DNA of 64,000 bases from the NCBI RefSeq assembly GCF_012932215.1, contig NZ_CP048788.1, forward strand, positions 3,162,001 through 3,226,000, written 5' to 3'. A program made the translations under genes and the position numbers. This stretch comes from Roseobacter ponti. Its GTDB lineage: Bacteria; Pseudomonadota; Alphaproteobacteria; Rhodobacterales; Rhodobacteraceae. How positions within the stretch are numbered: the first letter of the stretch is position 1; each line of letters begins with the position of its first letter. Below the pieces are notes generated by a model. It was not told the DNA's origin. It did no database searches and worked only from the letters and a program-made list of their open reading frames with translations. Of this stretch, positions 27,079-35,069 are shown in pieces.

Positions 27079-28452
27079 ATGAGCACCAATCCGCCAGACC
27101 TGCGCCCCGATATCGCGCCAAAACCCCGCATGGGTGAACCCGCCCGCGCCGGCCAGCCGACGATCGGGATGGTCAGCCTTGGATGTCCCAAAGCGCTGGT
27201 GGACAGCGAGCGTATCCTGACCCGGCTGCGCGCCGAAGGCTATGCCATATCGCCCGATTATGCCGGTGCGGACGCCGTCATTGTCAACACCTGCGGTTTT
27301 CTCGACAGCGCCAAGGCCGAGAGCCTCTCTGCCATTGGCGAGGCGCTTACCGAAAACGGCCGCGTGATTGTCACCGGCTGCCTCGGGGCCGAACCTGAAT
27401 ACATCACCGGCGCGCACCCGAAAGTGCTCGCAGTGACCGGGCCGCACCAGTATGAACAGGTGCTGGATGCAGTGCATGTTGCTGTCCCCCCCAGCCCCGA
27501 CCCCTTTGTTGACTTGCTGCCCGCCCGCGGGGTCAGCCTGACGCCCCGGCATTTCAGCTATCTCAAAATTTCCGAGGGCTGCAATCACAAGTGCAAATTC
27601 TGCATCATACCGGACATGCGTGGCAGACTGCAGTCACGACCGGCGCACGCCGTGGTGCGTGAGGCTGCAAAACTGGTTGAAGGCGGCGTGCGTGAGCTGC
27701 TGGTTATCAGCCAAGACACTTCGGCTTACGGCGTTGATATCCGCCATGCCGAAGAGCGCGGTCACCGTGCGCATATCACCGATCTTGCTCGTGATCTGGG
27801 CTCTCTCGGGGCCTGGGTCCGCCTGCATTACGTCTATCCCTATCCGCATGTGCGACAGCTCATTCCGCTGATGAGTGAGGGCCTTGTGCTGCCTTATCTC
27901 GATATTCCGTTTCAGCACGCCCATCCGGAGGTGCTGCGCCGCATGGCGCGACCTGCGGCAGCAGCGAAAACTCTTGATGAGATCGCCGCCTGGCGTGATG
28001 TCTGCCCCGATCTGACGCTGCGCTCGACGTTTATTGTGGGCTATCCGGGTGAGACAGAAGCGGAGTTTCAGACCCTGCTCGACTGGCTGGATGAGGCACA
28101 GCTCGACCGGGTCGGATGCTTTCAGTACGAGAACGTCGACGGCGCGCGTTCAAACGCTCTGCCCGATCATGTCGCAGCAGAGGTCAAACAGGACCGCTGG
28201 GACCGTTTCATGGCAAAAGCGCAGGCGATCTCAGCCGCAAAACTGGCCGCGAAAACAGGCCGGCGCATTGAAGTGATTGTCGATGAAGTTGATGACGAGG
28301 CCGCTACCTGCCGCACGCAGGCAGACGCGCCCGAGATCGACGGGAATCTCTTTATCGACGAGGATTTTTCATCCCTGAAGCCAGGCGACATCGTCACGGT
28401 TGAGGTGGAAGAGGCCAGCGAATACGATCTCTGGGGCCGTGTCGTCGACTGA
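27079..28452 (+). CDS. rimO: Ribosomal protein S12 methylthiotransferase RimO
   Basis: A 457-residue radical-SAM enzyme that adds a methylthio group to the conserved Asp of S12. The N-terminal MTTase domain has [25 protein letters not shown] and [10 protein letters not shown] (three auxiliary-cluster Cys). The radical-SAM motif is CNHKCKFC, and a TRAM domain ends the protein ([19 protein letters not shown]). The start [15 protein letters not shown] is preceded by a short leader of 64 bases from asmA. Upstream open frame to 26569 is antisense to asmA and is discarded. Confidence 0.96.
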   Translation: MSTNPPDLRPDIAPKPRMGEPARAGQPTIGMVSLGCPKALVDSERILTRLRAEGYAISPDYAGADAVIVNTCGFLDSAKAESLSAIGEALTENGRVIVTGCLGAEPEYITGAHPKVLAVTGPHQYEQVLDAVHVAVPPSPDPFVDLLPARGVSLTPRHFSYLKISEGCNHKCKFCIIPDMRGRLQSRPAHAVVREAAKLVEGGVRELLVISQDTSAYGVDIRHAEERGHRAHITDLARDLGSLGAWVRLHYVYPYPHVRQLIPLMSEGLVLPYLDIPFQHAHPEVLRRMARPAAAAKTLDEIAAWRDVCPDLTLRSTFIVGYPGETEAEFQTLLDWLDEAQLDRVGCFQYENVDGARSNALPDHVAAEVKQDRWDRFMAKAQAISAAKLAAKTGRRIEVIVDEVDDEAATCRTQADAPEIDGNLFIDEDFSSLKPGDIVTVEVEEASEYDLWGRVVD

Positions 28453-28473
28453 GACCGGCGACGGGGGATGCTT

Positions 28474-28500
28474 TTGACAGTACCGGATGTTAGGATCCGG
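28474..28500 (+). promoter_or_regulatory. Possible promoter element and inverted repeat ahead of the CDGSH gene
   Basis: TTGACA at 28474-28479 is followed by CCGGAT-GTTAGG-ATCCGG (28483-28500), a 6+6 inverted repeat with a six-base centre. The repeat would sit in the spacer and -10 region of a promoter using that TTGACA, so it could be an operator. It could also be a weak hairpin ending rimO; no T-run follows. Confidence 0.35.
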
Positions 28501-28526
28501 AGCAGCCATAAGCCATGGAGTGACCG

Positions 28527-28769
28527 ATGTCGGATGTACCAAAGATCGCGCAGAAAGGACCCTTTGCCGTCGATGTCACGGCGGGCAGGACCTATTTCTG
28601 GTGCACCTGCGGGCAGTCCTCAAAGCAACCCTTCTGTGACGGGTCGCACAGGGACAGCGCGTTTAATCCGGTGAAATACGTGGCTGAAGCGGATGAAAAG
28701 GTGTTTTTCTGCGGCTGCAAACGCACCGGCAATCCGCCTCTTTGCGATGGCGCACACAACAAACTCTGA
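28527..28769 (+). CDS. CDGSH iron-sulfur domain protein
   Basis: An 80-residue protein with two CDGSH-type cluster motifs: CTCGQSSKQPFCDGSH (about residues 26-41) and CGCKRTGNPPLCDGAH (about 62-77). Each provides three Cys and one His to a redox-active 2Fe-2S cluster, as in mitoNEET and in bacterial tandem CDGSH proteins. The role is probably electron or cluster transfer in the cytosol. It has no membrane anchor. It stands alone between rimO and the LexA-boxed gene. Confidence 0.92.
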   Translation: MSDVPKIAQKGPFAVDVTAGRTYFWCTCGQSSKQPFCDGSHRDSAFNPVKYVAEADEKVFFCGCKRTGNPPLCDGAHNKL

Positions 28770-28809
28770 TGACAGCTGACAAAAACCGGCAGTGCCTGTT
28801 TGCGTCTGG

Positions 28810-28838
28810 TTGAAAATGTTCCCTATTTGTTCTATATC
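28810..28838 (+). promoter_or_regulatory. SOS promoter with LexA box
   Basis: GTTC-CCTATTT-GTTC at 28818-28832 is an exact match to the alphaproteobacterial LexA operator GTTC-N7-GTTC. It fills the 17-base spacer between TTGAAA (28810-28815) and TATATC (28833-28838), so bound LexA would block the promoter. The start codon of the next gene is 43 bases downstream of the box. Confidence 0.75.
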
Positions 28839-28874
28839 AGTTTCAACACTGACGTACAAACGGAGGAACGGACC

Positions 28875-29282
28875 ATGTCCCTGCAACCACAGTTTCCCGG
28901 TTTTTTTGCTCCCGAGCAGGGTGCTTTGCCTTTGCATGCCCCGCAGCCAGGCAGTGACAAACAGATCCGCTATGCCGAAGCGCTGGCGAAACGCGCAGGC
29001 ATTCCGCTGCCGAAGGGTCTTCTTGCGGACCGCCACCGCCTGTCGGACTGGATCGACGCACATAAACCGCAAAAACCCTCCGGCCGTTTTGCGGATTATC
29101 CGTCGTCCAGACAGGTGGCCTTTGCCGAGCGCATTTCGCGCGTCAGGCGGCGTGCGATTCCGGATGCGTGTTTTCGCGACAAGGCGCTCATGTCGGGCTG
29201 GATCGATGCAAACCGCCCGCCACGGGCAGGTTTGTCGCACCCGGTTGCAGCCCGCCGGCGGGGACCTAGCTCTGATGCATGA
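28875..29282 (+). CDS. Predicted SOS-controlled small protein with two 39-residue repeats
   Basis: A 135-residue basic protein of unknown function. Residues 27-65 and 77-115 are a duplicated unit (SDKQIRYAEALAKR... and SSRQVAFAERISRV...), each ending in S-x-WIDA-x-x-P; 12 of 39 positions are identical. I recall similar units at the ends of some DNA-processing proteins, but a function cannot be assigned from sequence alone. The start MSLQPQFPGFF has a GGAGG ribosome site. A LexA-box promoter lies directly upstream. Its stop overlaps the DCC-family gene (ATGA). Confidence 0.82.
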   Translation: MSLQPQFPGFFAPEQGALPLHAPQPGSDKQIRYAEALAKRAGIPLPKGLLADRHRLSDWIDAHKPQKPSGRFADYPSSRQVAFAERISRVRRRAIPDACFRDKALMSGWIDANRPPRAGLSHPVAARRRGPSSDA

Positions 29283-29695
29283 GCAACTCATCCGACCCCC
29301 GACTGCACGTTCTTTATAACGCCTCCTGCCCGATCTGCAGCCGCGAGATCGACCATTATGCAGCGCTCAGCACCACGCAGTCGCTGCCTCTCGCTTTTGA
29401 CGATCTGAATGAACCGGACACTCTGAAGCGCTGGGGATTATCACGCGAGGTTGCTGCGAAACGGCTGCATGTGCGCAGGGAAGGCGTTGTGATCAGCGGT
29501 TTGCCCGCCTTTATCGCGATCTGGCGCGAAATCCCGCGCTATACCTGGCTTGCGCGGGTGGTGGGTGCCCCTGTCATCCGGACAGCTGCCGGGGCAGTTT
29601 ATGATATGGTGCTCGCACCGCTGCTCTGGCGCTCCGACAGGATGCGGATGCGCCGGAACGGTTGTGACTCCGGGACATGCGCCCCGGAGAAATGA
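29279..29695 (+). CDS. DCC-family thiol-disulfide oxidoreductase-like protein (DUF393)
   Basis: A 138-residue protein with a thioredoxin-like fold. The family motif is seen as VLYNASCPICSREID with Cys at 17 and 20 (most relatives have YDGDCPLC). A hydrophobic middle (LPAFIAIWREIPRYTWLARV) and a basic C-terminus RMRMRRNGCDSGTC follow. The redox partner is unknown. The ATGA overlap with the LexA-boxed gene upstream means that it is probably transcribed in the same damage-inducible unit. It ends directly at the stop of the convergent M48 gene. Confidence 0.87.
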   Translation: MSNSSDPRLHVLYNASCPICSREIDHYAALSTTQSLPLAFDDLNEPDTLKRWGLSREVAAKRLHVRREGVVISGLPAFIAIWREIPRYTWLARVVGAPVIRTAAGAVYDMVLAPLLWRSDRMRMRRNGCDSGTCAPEK

Positions 29696-30421
29696 TCAGA
29701 GGCCGGCCGCCGTACGGCGTACCGTTTCGATGCGCTGTGAATTCGGCGGGTGCGTGCCCAGAAAACGGTCACCGGGATCGGGAATTCGCGCAAAGAACTG
29801 CGCGCCGCGCAGCGGGTTGTAGCCTGCGCGCGCTGTGATCACAGTGCCAAGCGCATCGGCCTCCAGCTCAAAATCCTTGGAATAGGTCCGCGCGCCGACA
29901 GCAGCGCCCTGACGCTGCGCTGTCTCGATCACATCGGGGTTGCCTCCCAGCAACACGGCGAGACCCCCGGCGATGACGGCGCCTGCAACCGCATTCTGCT
30001 GCTGGCGTGCGATATGGCCCCGGATGTGATGCGCCGCCTCGTGCCCCATGACAAAGGCCATCTCATCGGCATTGCGCGCATCAGCGATCAGCGCAAGGGT
30101 GAAGGCGATGATGGGGCGTCCGGACTTATCGAGCGTCTGAAAGGCGTTAGGCGGCTGGCCCGGACGGTCGTCCACAAGAATACGGAAATCGCAGTTCACC
30201 TGCCGGGTTCTCGCGCGGCATTCACGCTCGGCCACGGGCTCGACTGTGCGTACCACCTGGGCAAAGCTGCGCCCTGCGGCACTGGCAGAAATCCGGGAGG
30301 CCGTAGAGGTTTCCGCCTGGGTCTGCTGGCGGGGCTGCGGTGCGGGCCCCTGTGTCGTTGTCACCTGGCACCCGGCAAGCAGCATCGCGACAAGGCAGGC
30401 GGCTGATCTTGTTACATTCAT
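29696..30421 (-). CDS. M48-family metalloprotease lipoprotein
   Basis: A 241-residue zinc protease. A lipobox LAGC at residues 15-18 makes it a lipoprotein, followed by a Gln/Pro linker. HEAAH at residues 127-131 is the zinc site, and Glu in FELEADALG is the third ligand; THPPNSQRIE near the end is the C-terminal family motif. Relatives such as LoiP or BepA-like proteins act in envelope quality control at the outer membrane. There is a single catalytic domain and no TPR region. Confidence 0.92.
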   Translation of the reverse strand: MNVTRSAACLVAMLLAGCQVTTTQGPAPQPRQQTQAETSTASRISASAAGRSFAQVVRTVEPVAERECRARTRQVNCDFRILVDDRPGQPPNAFQTLDKSGRPIIAFTLALIADARNADEMAFVMGHEAAHHIRGHIARQQQNAVAGAVIAGGLAVLLGGNPDVIETAQRQGAAVGARTYSKDFELEADALGTVITARAGYNPLRGAQFFARIPDPGDRFLGTHPPNSQRIETVRRTAAGL

Positions 30422-30548
30422 CCTTCGGCGTCCTTATGCCGTTACCATTACGTATCCGCTATATTAGGGCGTGCACGCGCAGACGCCACCCCGTGCTGCG
30501 TGCTTTGTCGCACTTGTCTGCGAAGGGACGTTATGTAAGCTGCCGTTT

Positions 30549-30776
30549 ATGTTTACCATTGAGCACGAATTTGACGCCACTGTTGTGACCCTTGTCGACG
30601 AGGGCGCCGCCCCGCTTCTTGAGGATGTGACCGTACACGTCACCGAAAGCGATGTCCTGCTGAACCAGTATGATCCGCGCACTGACCAGGTCATTTCCGT
30701 CAGGTTATCGCCCTGCCAGTGGCGCGATCTGACCGCGGCCCTCAATCTGCCCGAGGGCGTTTACCGGGCAAAGTAA
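30549..30776 (+). CDS. Small conserved hypothetical protein
   Basis: A 75-residue acidic protein starting MFTIEHEFDATVVTLVDEGA and ending LPEGVYRAK. The beta-rich pattern of the first half and the single Cys and Trp (SPCQWRDL) suggest a small compact domain. I do not recognise a described family. The ATG at 30549 fits the domain start; an earlier ATG at 30471 would overlap the M48 promoter region. The aminotransferase gene follows after 66 bases. Confidence 0.7.
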   Translation: MFTIEHEFDATVVTLVDEGAAPLLEDVTVHVTESDVLLNQYDPRTDQVISVRLSPCQWRDLTAALNLPEGVYRAK

Positions 30777-30842
30777 CCGCAAGGCCCGTTGACCTGACCG
30801 GGTCGTCCTGTATTCCTGTGGCCGACAGCGGCGGAGGACAGC

Positions 30843-31709
30843 ATGAGCACCGGCACAGATATCACCACATGGTTTGAAGGCCGGTGGCACAAAGGCGACG
30901 TTCCTGTCATGCGGGCTGCCGATCACGGAGCGTGGCTGGGCAGCAGTGTCTTTGACGGCGCGCGCATGTTTTCGGGCCGTGCGCCTGACCTGCTGGCCCA
31001 TTGCGAGCGCGTCAACCGCAGCGCGCATGCACTGATGATAACCGCCACAATGGCACCGGAAGAAATGGTTGAGATCATTCGCGAGGGGCTCAAGCATTAC
31101 GGCCCCGACGACGCGGTTTATATCCGGCCGATGTACTGGGGCATCCACGGGGATCTGACTGCCATTGTGCCTTCGCGCGATGAAACAGGTTTTGCGATCT
31201 GTCTTGAGCAGATCCCGATGGCACCGGCGGATGCCTCAACGACACTGGGCCGGACCCGTTTCCGGCGCCCGGTCCTTGAAGACAATGTCGTGGACGCCAA
31301 GGCCGGCTGCCTCTATCCCAACAATGCACGCATGCTCACCGAAGTCCGCGCGCGCGGCTTCGGCAACGCGCTTGTGGCGGATGCTATGGGCAATGTGGCG
31401 GAATCTGCGACGGCTAACGTGTTCATGGTCCGGGACGGCGAGGTTCTGACCCCGATTGCGAACGGCACTTTTCTGTCGGGGATCACACGGGCCCGGCACA
31501 TCGCAAACCTGGCGCAGGATGGTACGCAGGTGCGCGAAAAAGTGCTGACTTTTGCTGACTTTGAAGCGGCGGACGAGGTGTTTCTTACCGGCAATATGTC
31601 AAAGGTTACACCGGTCACCGCATTTGAAGACCGGCAGTATCAGATCGGTCCGGTGACACGGCGGTTGCGCGAAATGTACTGGGACTGGGCCGCCTCAGAG
31701 ACTCTGTGA
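30843..31709 (+). CDS. Branched-chain-amino-acid aminotransferase-like (class IV) protein
   Basis: A 288-residue fold-type IV PLP enzyme. The Schiff-base lysine is K153 in DAKAGCLYPNNARM, the cofactor Glu is in GNVAESATANVF, and the C-terminal SGITRARHIANLA loop binds the PLP phosphate. The best fit is IlvE-like transamination of Val, Leu or Ile with 2-oxoglutarate, though D-amino-acid and aminodeoxychorismate relatives share the fold. The opening TWFEGRWHKGDVPVMRAADH is common in rhodobacteral IlvE paralogues. Its 3' end overlaps the BLUF gene tail by 15 bases. Confidence 0.87.
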   Translation: MSTGTDITTWFEGRWHKGDVPVMRAADHGAWLGSSVFDGARMFSGRAPDLLAHCERVNRSAHALMITATMAPEEMVEIIREGLKHYGPDDAVYIRPMYWGIHGDLTAIVPSRDETGFAICLEQIPMAPADASTTLGRTRFRRPVLEDNVVDAKAGCLYPNNARMLTEVRARGFGNALVADAMGNVAESATANVFMVRDGEVLTPIANGTFLSGITRARHIANLAQDGTQVREKVLTFADFEAADEVFLTGNMSKVTPVTAFEDRQYQIGPVTRRLREMYWDWAASETL

Positions 31710-32105
31710 TTCAAGCGACATCGCCGACCGCACGAAAACCTCGCGGATTTCACGCGCCGATTTCTGCCTGAGCACCCCTTCTCGGATCTCATCAGGGGAC
31801 CAGAGCCAGGTTTCGGCCGGATCGTGGTGCATCGCCCAGTCCGGGAAAAGACGTTCGTGCACTCTGGCTCTGACCAGCAGTTCGACCTCGGTGTGCCGGT
31901 CGTCATTGCTGATATGCTGAAAGACCTCCTCGACCTTTCCCGTCGGCCCTTCCAGCAGCTGCAGATAGATATCCGACCGGCAGATCAGCGCACCGGTGAT
32001 GTTATAGCGGGCATTGCGCAGCCGCGCCGTGGCAAGAATTCCGGCAAGCACATCAAGGCTGTATCCGAACGGGCGCGAGGCATAAATGATCTGTTGCATC
32101 GGCAT
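31695..32105 (-). CDS. BLUF-domain blue-light sensor
   Basis: A 136-residue protein that is essentially one BLUF (FAD-binding) domain plus a short helical C-terminus. The flavin triad is in place: Y8 (IIYASR), N31 (LRNARYN) and Q49 (YLQLLEGP). It has no output domain, so it must signal through a partner, as short BLUF proteins such as BlrB or PixD do. The start MPMQQIIY has an AGGAG site upstream. A long open frame to 32615 is antisense to the universal stress gene. Confidence 0.9.
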   Translation of the reverse strand: MPMQQIIYASRPFGYSLDVLAGILATARLRNARYNITGALICRSDIYLQLLEGPTGKVEEVFQHISNDDRHTEVELLVRARVHERLFPDWAMHHDPAETWLWSPDEIREGVLRQKSAREIREVFVRSAMSLESQSL

Positions 32106-32246
32106 CGGCAGTCTCCTGAAACCATTTAACGCACAGCTGTTGTTTGCGCGGTGCCTCCCCTGTGGCATCCACAATAGCACAAAGAGTTTGCGATTGCGCC
32201 TGCCAATCGGAACCGCCATTATTGCGGCAAAAGGGGGCATCACATC

Positions 32247-32702
32247 ATGCGCAAGTTTCTGGTCATCCTCGATGACAGCCGTGAATGCCTGAACGCCATG
32301 CGGTTTGCCGCCATGCGCGCGGCCAGAACCGGCGGTGGTGTGAGCATTCTTTCGATTATCCCGCCCGATGAGTTCAATCACTGGATCGGTGTGGGGGAGA
32401 TGATGCGCGAAGAGGCGCGCGAGCGGATTGAAGTGCATTATGAGGTCTTTGCCAAGTGGATGCGTGACCGCCAGGGAATCGAGCCCGAGCTGATCATCCG
32501 CGAAGGTCAGGCAGTTGACGAGATAATGGCGCAGGTGCGCGAAGACGAAAGCATCGGGGTGCTTGTCCTCGGCGCGGGAAGTGACAAAAAGGGCCCCGGT
32601 CCGCTTGTGACGCATCTGTCGCGCATGGCCGGCGGGCTACCCATTCCGATCACCATCGTTCCGGGTGATCTGAGCAAAGAAAAGCTCGAAGCGATTACCT
32701 GA
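32247..32702 (+). CDS. Universal stress protein (UspA family)
   Basis: A 151-residue single-domain Usp. The start MRKFLVILDDSRECLNAMRF is a typical first strand. The ATP-binding G-x2-G-x9-G-[ST] motif is only partly seen (GVLVLGAGSDKKGPGPLVTH), so nucleotide binding is uncertain. It lies head to head with the BLUF gene (141 bases between start codons), a possible shared stress or light response. Confidence 0.88.
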   Translation: MRKFLVILDDSRECLNAMRFAAMRAARTGGGVSILSIIPPDEFNHWIGVGEMMREEARERIEVHYEVFAKWMRDRQGIEPELIIREGQAVDEIMAQVREDESIGVLVLGAGSDKKGPGPLVTHLSRMAGGLPIPITIVPGDLSKEKLEAIT

Positions 32703-32779
32703 CCGCGCACCCGGCTCCCGCCGCTCCGGCGCGGCCTCAGATGCACGGATACCTGTGCAGTTTAGAACGGTTCCAAACC

Positions 32780-32798
32780 TTGACTTAGCTTCGGTCAA
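32780..32798. promoter_or_regulatory. Inverted repeat and promoter ahead of the Nfu gene
   Basis: TTGAC-TTAGCTTCG-GTCAA is an inverted repeat of 5+5 around nine bases, 36 bases before the start codon. Its left arm begins a TTGACT that can serve as -35, with CATATC or TATCAT about 17 bases on. An iron-sulfur or iron regulator would fit the gene product; the regulator is not identified. Confidence 0.45.
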
Positions 32799-32833
32799 TC
32801 CGCATATCATATGCAACCTCAGGAGAGAGCAGA

Positions 32834-33397
32834 ATGTTTATTCAGACCGAATCCACCCCGAACCCCGCAACGCTGAAGTTCCTGCCCGGACAGACCGTTC
32901 TGGAAATGGGGACGGCTGACTTCCCGACGTCCGAGACAGCGGATAAATCTCCGCTCGCGACGCGCATCTATGCCGTTGAGGGCGTTACCGGCGTCTTTTT
33001 CGGAACTGATTTCGTGACCGTGACCAAAGCCGAAGCGGTGGACTGGGATCATATCAAACCCGCCCTTCTGGGCGCCATCATGGAACATTTCCAGTCCGGT
33101 CAGCCGGTGATGGCGGGTGATCATGCGCCGGCCTCCGGTCATGCCGAACATACCGGTGAAGATGGCGCAATCGTGAGCCAGATCAAAGAGCTGCTCGACA
33201 GCCGGGTGCGTCCGGCCGTGGCGCAGGACGGCGGCGACATCACCTTCCACGGCTTTGACCGGGGAGTGGTCTATCTGCACATGCAGGGTGCCTGTGCCGG
33301 TTGCCCGTCGTCGACACTGACGCTGAAAATGGGCATCGAGAACCTTCTCCGTCATTATATTCCCGAAGTGACCGAGGTCCGCCCTGTCGCCAGCTGA
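32834..33397 (+). CDS. NfuA-type iron-sulfur cluster carrier (Nfu N-terminal + NifU-like domains)
   Basis: A 187-residue two-domain carrier. The Nfu N-terminal domain opens MFIQTESTPNPATLKFLPG (residues 1-90); a linker (APASGHAEHTGEDG) leads to the NifU-like domain with GACAGCPSS, Cys 154 and 157. A dimer holds a 4Fe-4S cluster for delivery to apo-enzymes. RimO and other cluster enzymes in the window are plausible clients. It heads an apparent operon with the GFA-like gene, tsaB and rimI. Confidence 0.94.
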   Translation: MFIQTESTPNPATLKFLPGQTVLEMGTADFPTSETADKSPLATRIYAVEGVTGVFFGTDFVTVTKAEAVDWDHIKPALLGAIMEHFQSGQPVMAGDHAPASGHAEHTGEDGAIVSQIKELLDSRVRPAVAQDGGDITFHGFDRGVVYLHMQGACAGCPSSTLTLKMGIENLLRHYIPEVTEVRPVAS

Positions 33398-33403
33398 GGC
33401 GGC

Positions 33404-33850
33404 ATGACGTCTCAACCGCGTGATCCTGTCGTCACATGCCGGTACTGTTGCGGCACGATGACCGTGACCGCTATGGCAAAGCCGCAAACCGCTGTCAGGT
33501 GCCACTGCAGTGATGGCCTGCGCGTCACCGGTGCACCGCCGGCAGCATTTGCGGCACCTGCCTTTTCAGATTTGGCGATCCGGCCTGATCCCGATACGGG
33601 TTTTCGCCCGTCAGACTGCGTTGAACGCCGGTTCTGCGTAACCTGCGGCTCGCCGCTCTACGCGACCTGGGCGCATCTGCCGGAACAGATTTACATTCCC
33701 CCAGTCATTCTCAATGAGGCGACGGGCATAGCTCAGGAACTGCGTTGTCACTCGGACGCGGTACTGCCCCGGGTTTCGATGGACGACGGCGTGGAAAAGG
33801 TCTCCGCCTCTGGCAGGGAGACGCTGCGCCGCCCGCCGGGGCCGCTGTGA
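33404..33850 (+). CDS. GFA/CENP-V-like zinc-binding protein
   Basis: A 148-residue protein. Cys pairs in CRYCCGTM, the CHC in RCHCSDGLRV, and CVTCGSPLYATW match the layout of the GFA (glutathione-dependent formaldehyde-activating-like) zinc fold, with ILNEATGIA near the middle. The reaction is unknown for most members, and the historical Gfa activity is doubtful for this family. It starts six bases after the nfu stop and runs into tsaB. Confidence 0.75.
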   Translation: MTSQPRDPVVTCRYCCGTMTVTAMAKPQTAVRCHCSDGLRVTGAPPAAFAAPAFSDLAIRPDPDTGFRPSDCVERRFCVTCGSPLYATWAHLPEQIYIPPVILNEATGIAQELRCHSDAVLPRVSMDDGVEKVSASGRETLRRPPGPL

Positions 33851-33852
33851 TC

Positions 33853-34506
33853 ATGGCCGGTCCGCTGACATTTGCCTTCGACACCTCGGGGCCTCACTGT
33901 GCTGCTGCATTGCTGTCGGGAGAGACGCTGGTCGCCGCCGCCTGCGAAGAGATGGCCAGGGGTCAGGCGGAACGCCTTATGGATCTCTGTGCAGAAGTGC
34001 TGCACGCCGGCGGCATCGGCTGGTCTGATCTCGACCGGCTTGCAGTCGGCATCGGGCCCGGCAATTTCACCGGGTTGCGGATTTCAGTGGCAGCGGCACG
34101 CGGCCTCGCTCTGGGGCTTGGCGTCCCTGCCATCGGCGTGAGTAATCTCGAAGCACAGGCTTTCGGATTTGACGGACCGGTTGTCTCAACCCTCGATGCC
34201 CGGCGCGATCACTTTTATCTGCAAAGCTTTGGCACGGCCGACCCTGTGGCGCCTGTGCTGTGCGACCTGGCTGCACTGCCGGCCGGTCTGAGGGGCACAG
34301 CGCCGCTTTGTGTCGGGCACCGCGCGGCGGAAATTGCAGAGCAGACCAGCGGCAGCATCGGCCGGCAAACGCTGCCGGTGGCAGAGACAATAGCCCGGGT
34401 GGCCTTCGCCCGGGGTGGTGACAGACACCCGCGCCCCGCCCCGCTCTATATCCGCCCTGCCGATGCGGCACCTGCGCGCGATAAACCACCGGTAATACTG
34501 TCATGA
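33853..34506 (+). CDS. tsaB: tRNA threonylcarbamoyladenosine biosynthesis protein TsaB
   Basis: A 217-residue ASKHA-fold protein and partner of TsaD in the t6A modification of tRNAs reading ANN codons. LTFAFDTSGPHCAAAL is the first phosphate motif, and the GIGPGNFTGLRISVAAARGL segment is diagnostic. A GTG six bases earlier (33847), overlapping the previous stop, is an equally possible start. The rimI start overlaps its stop (ATGA), the classical tsaB-rimI pair. Confidence 0.93.
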   Translation: MAGPLTFAFDTSGPHCAAALLSGETLVAAACEEMARGQAERLMDLCAEVLHAGGIGWSDLDRLAVGIGPGNFTGLRISVAAARGLALGLGVPAIGVSNLEAQAFGFDGPVVSTLDARRDHFYLQSFGTADPVAPVLCDLAALPAGLRGTAPLCVGHRAAEIAEQTSGSIGRQTLPVAETIARVAFARGGDRHPRPAPLYIRPADAAPARDKPPVILS

Positions 34507-34952
34507 CACCGGAAGAAGTCGCGCGGATCCACCAGGCCGCGTTCGCGCCGGACCGGGGGTGGCGTGCGGAAGAAGTGCGGGATCTGCTGCGCAACCCGCA
34601 TGTTTCACTGCATACGGTCACAGGAGGCTTTGCGCTTGTGATGACCGTCGCCGGGGAAGCTGAGCTGATCTCGCTTGCCGTGCACCCTGAGGCACAGCGG
34701 GCGGGCCGCGGGTCGGAGCTGATGCACCTGTGGATGAACGGTGTCGATGCACACACGGCCTTTCTTGAAGTGGCGGCGGATAACACGGCGGCTCGGGCGC
34801 TTTATGAAGCACACGGATTCGCCGTTACAGGACGGCGTGCAGGCTATTACGCCCGCCCCGGGAGCCCTGCTGTGGACGCAGTGCTCATGAAGTCCGCGCT
34901 CAAAGCACGTAACGCGGCGGAAACGCCTGCGCCCGCGCCAGAAACCGGTTGA
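34503..34952 (+). CDS. rimI: Ribosomal-protein-alanine N-acetyltransferase RimI
   Basis: A 149-residue GNAT acetyltransferase. The acetyl-CoA loop is seen as AVHPEAQRAGRGSELM (R/Q-x-x-G-x-G/A), followed by FLEVAADNTAARALYEAHGF and GRRAGYYA. RimI acetylates the N-terminus of S18; some homologues accept other proteins. Translationally coupled to tsaB. An extended tail rich in Ala and Pro ends the protein. Confidence 0.88.
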   Translation: MTPEEVARIHQAAFAPDRGWRAEEVRDLLRNPHVSLHTVTGGFALVMTVAGEAELISLAVHPEAQRAGRGSELMHLWMNGVDAHTAFLEVAADNTAARALYEAHGFAVTGRRAGYYARPGSPAVDAVLMKSALKARNAAETPAPAPETG

Positions 34953-35069
34953 CCCTGCCTGCGGTACAGGTCCTAATTTGCGCAGGATGAGAAAACATCT
35001 GCTCATATCGGGCGCTGCGCGTGATTTCCCGCGTTGCCGGCCCCAAAATCACAAACCGGGAGACACTGA

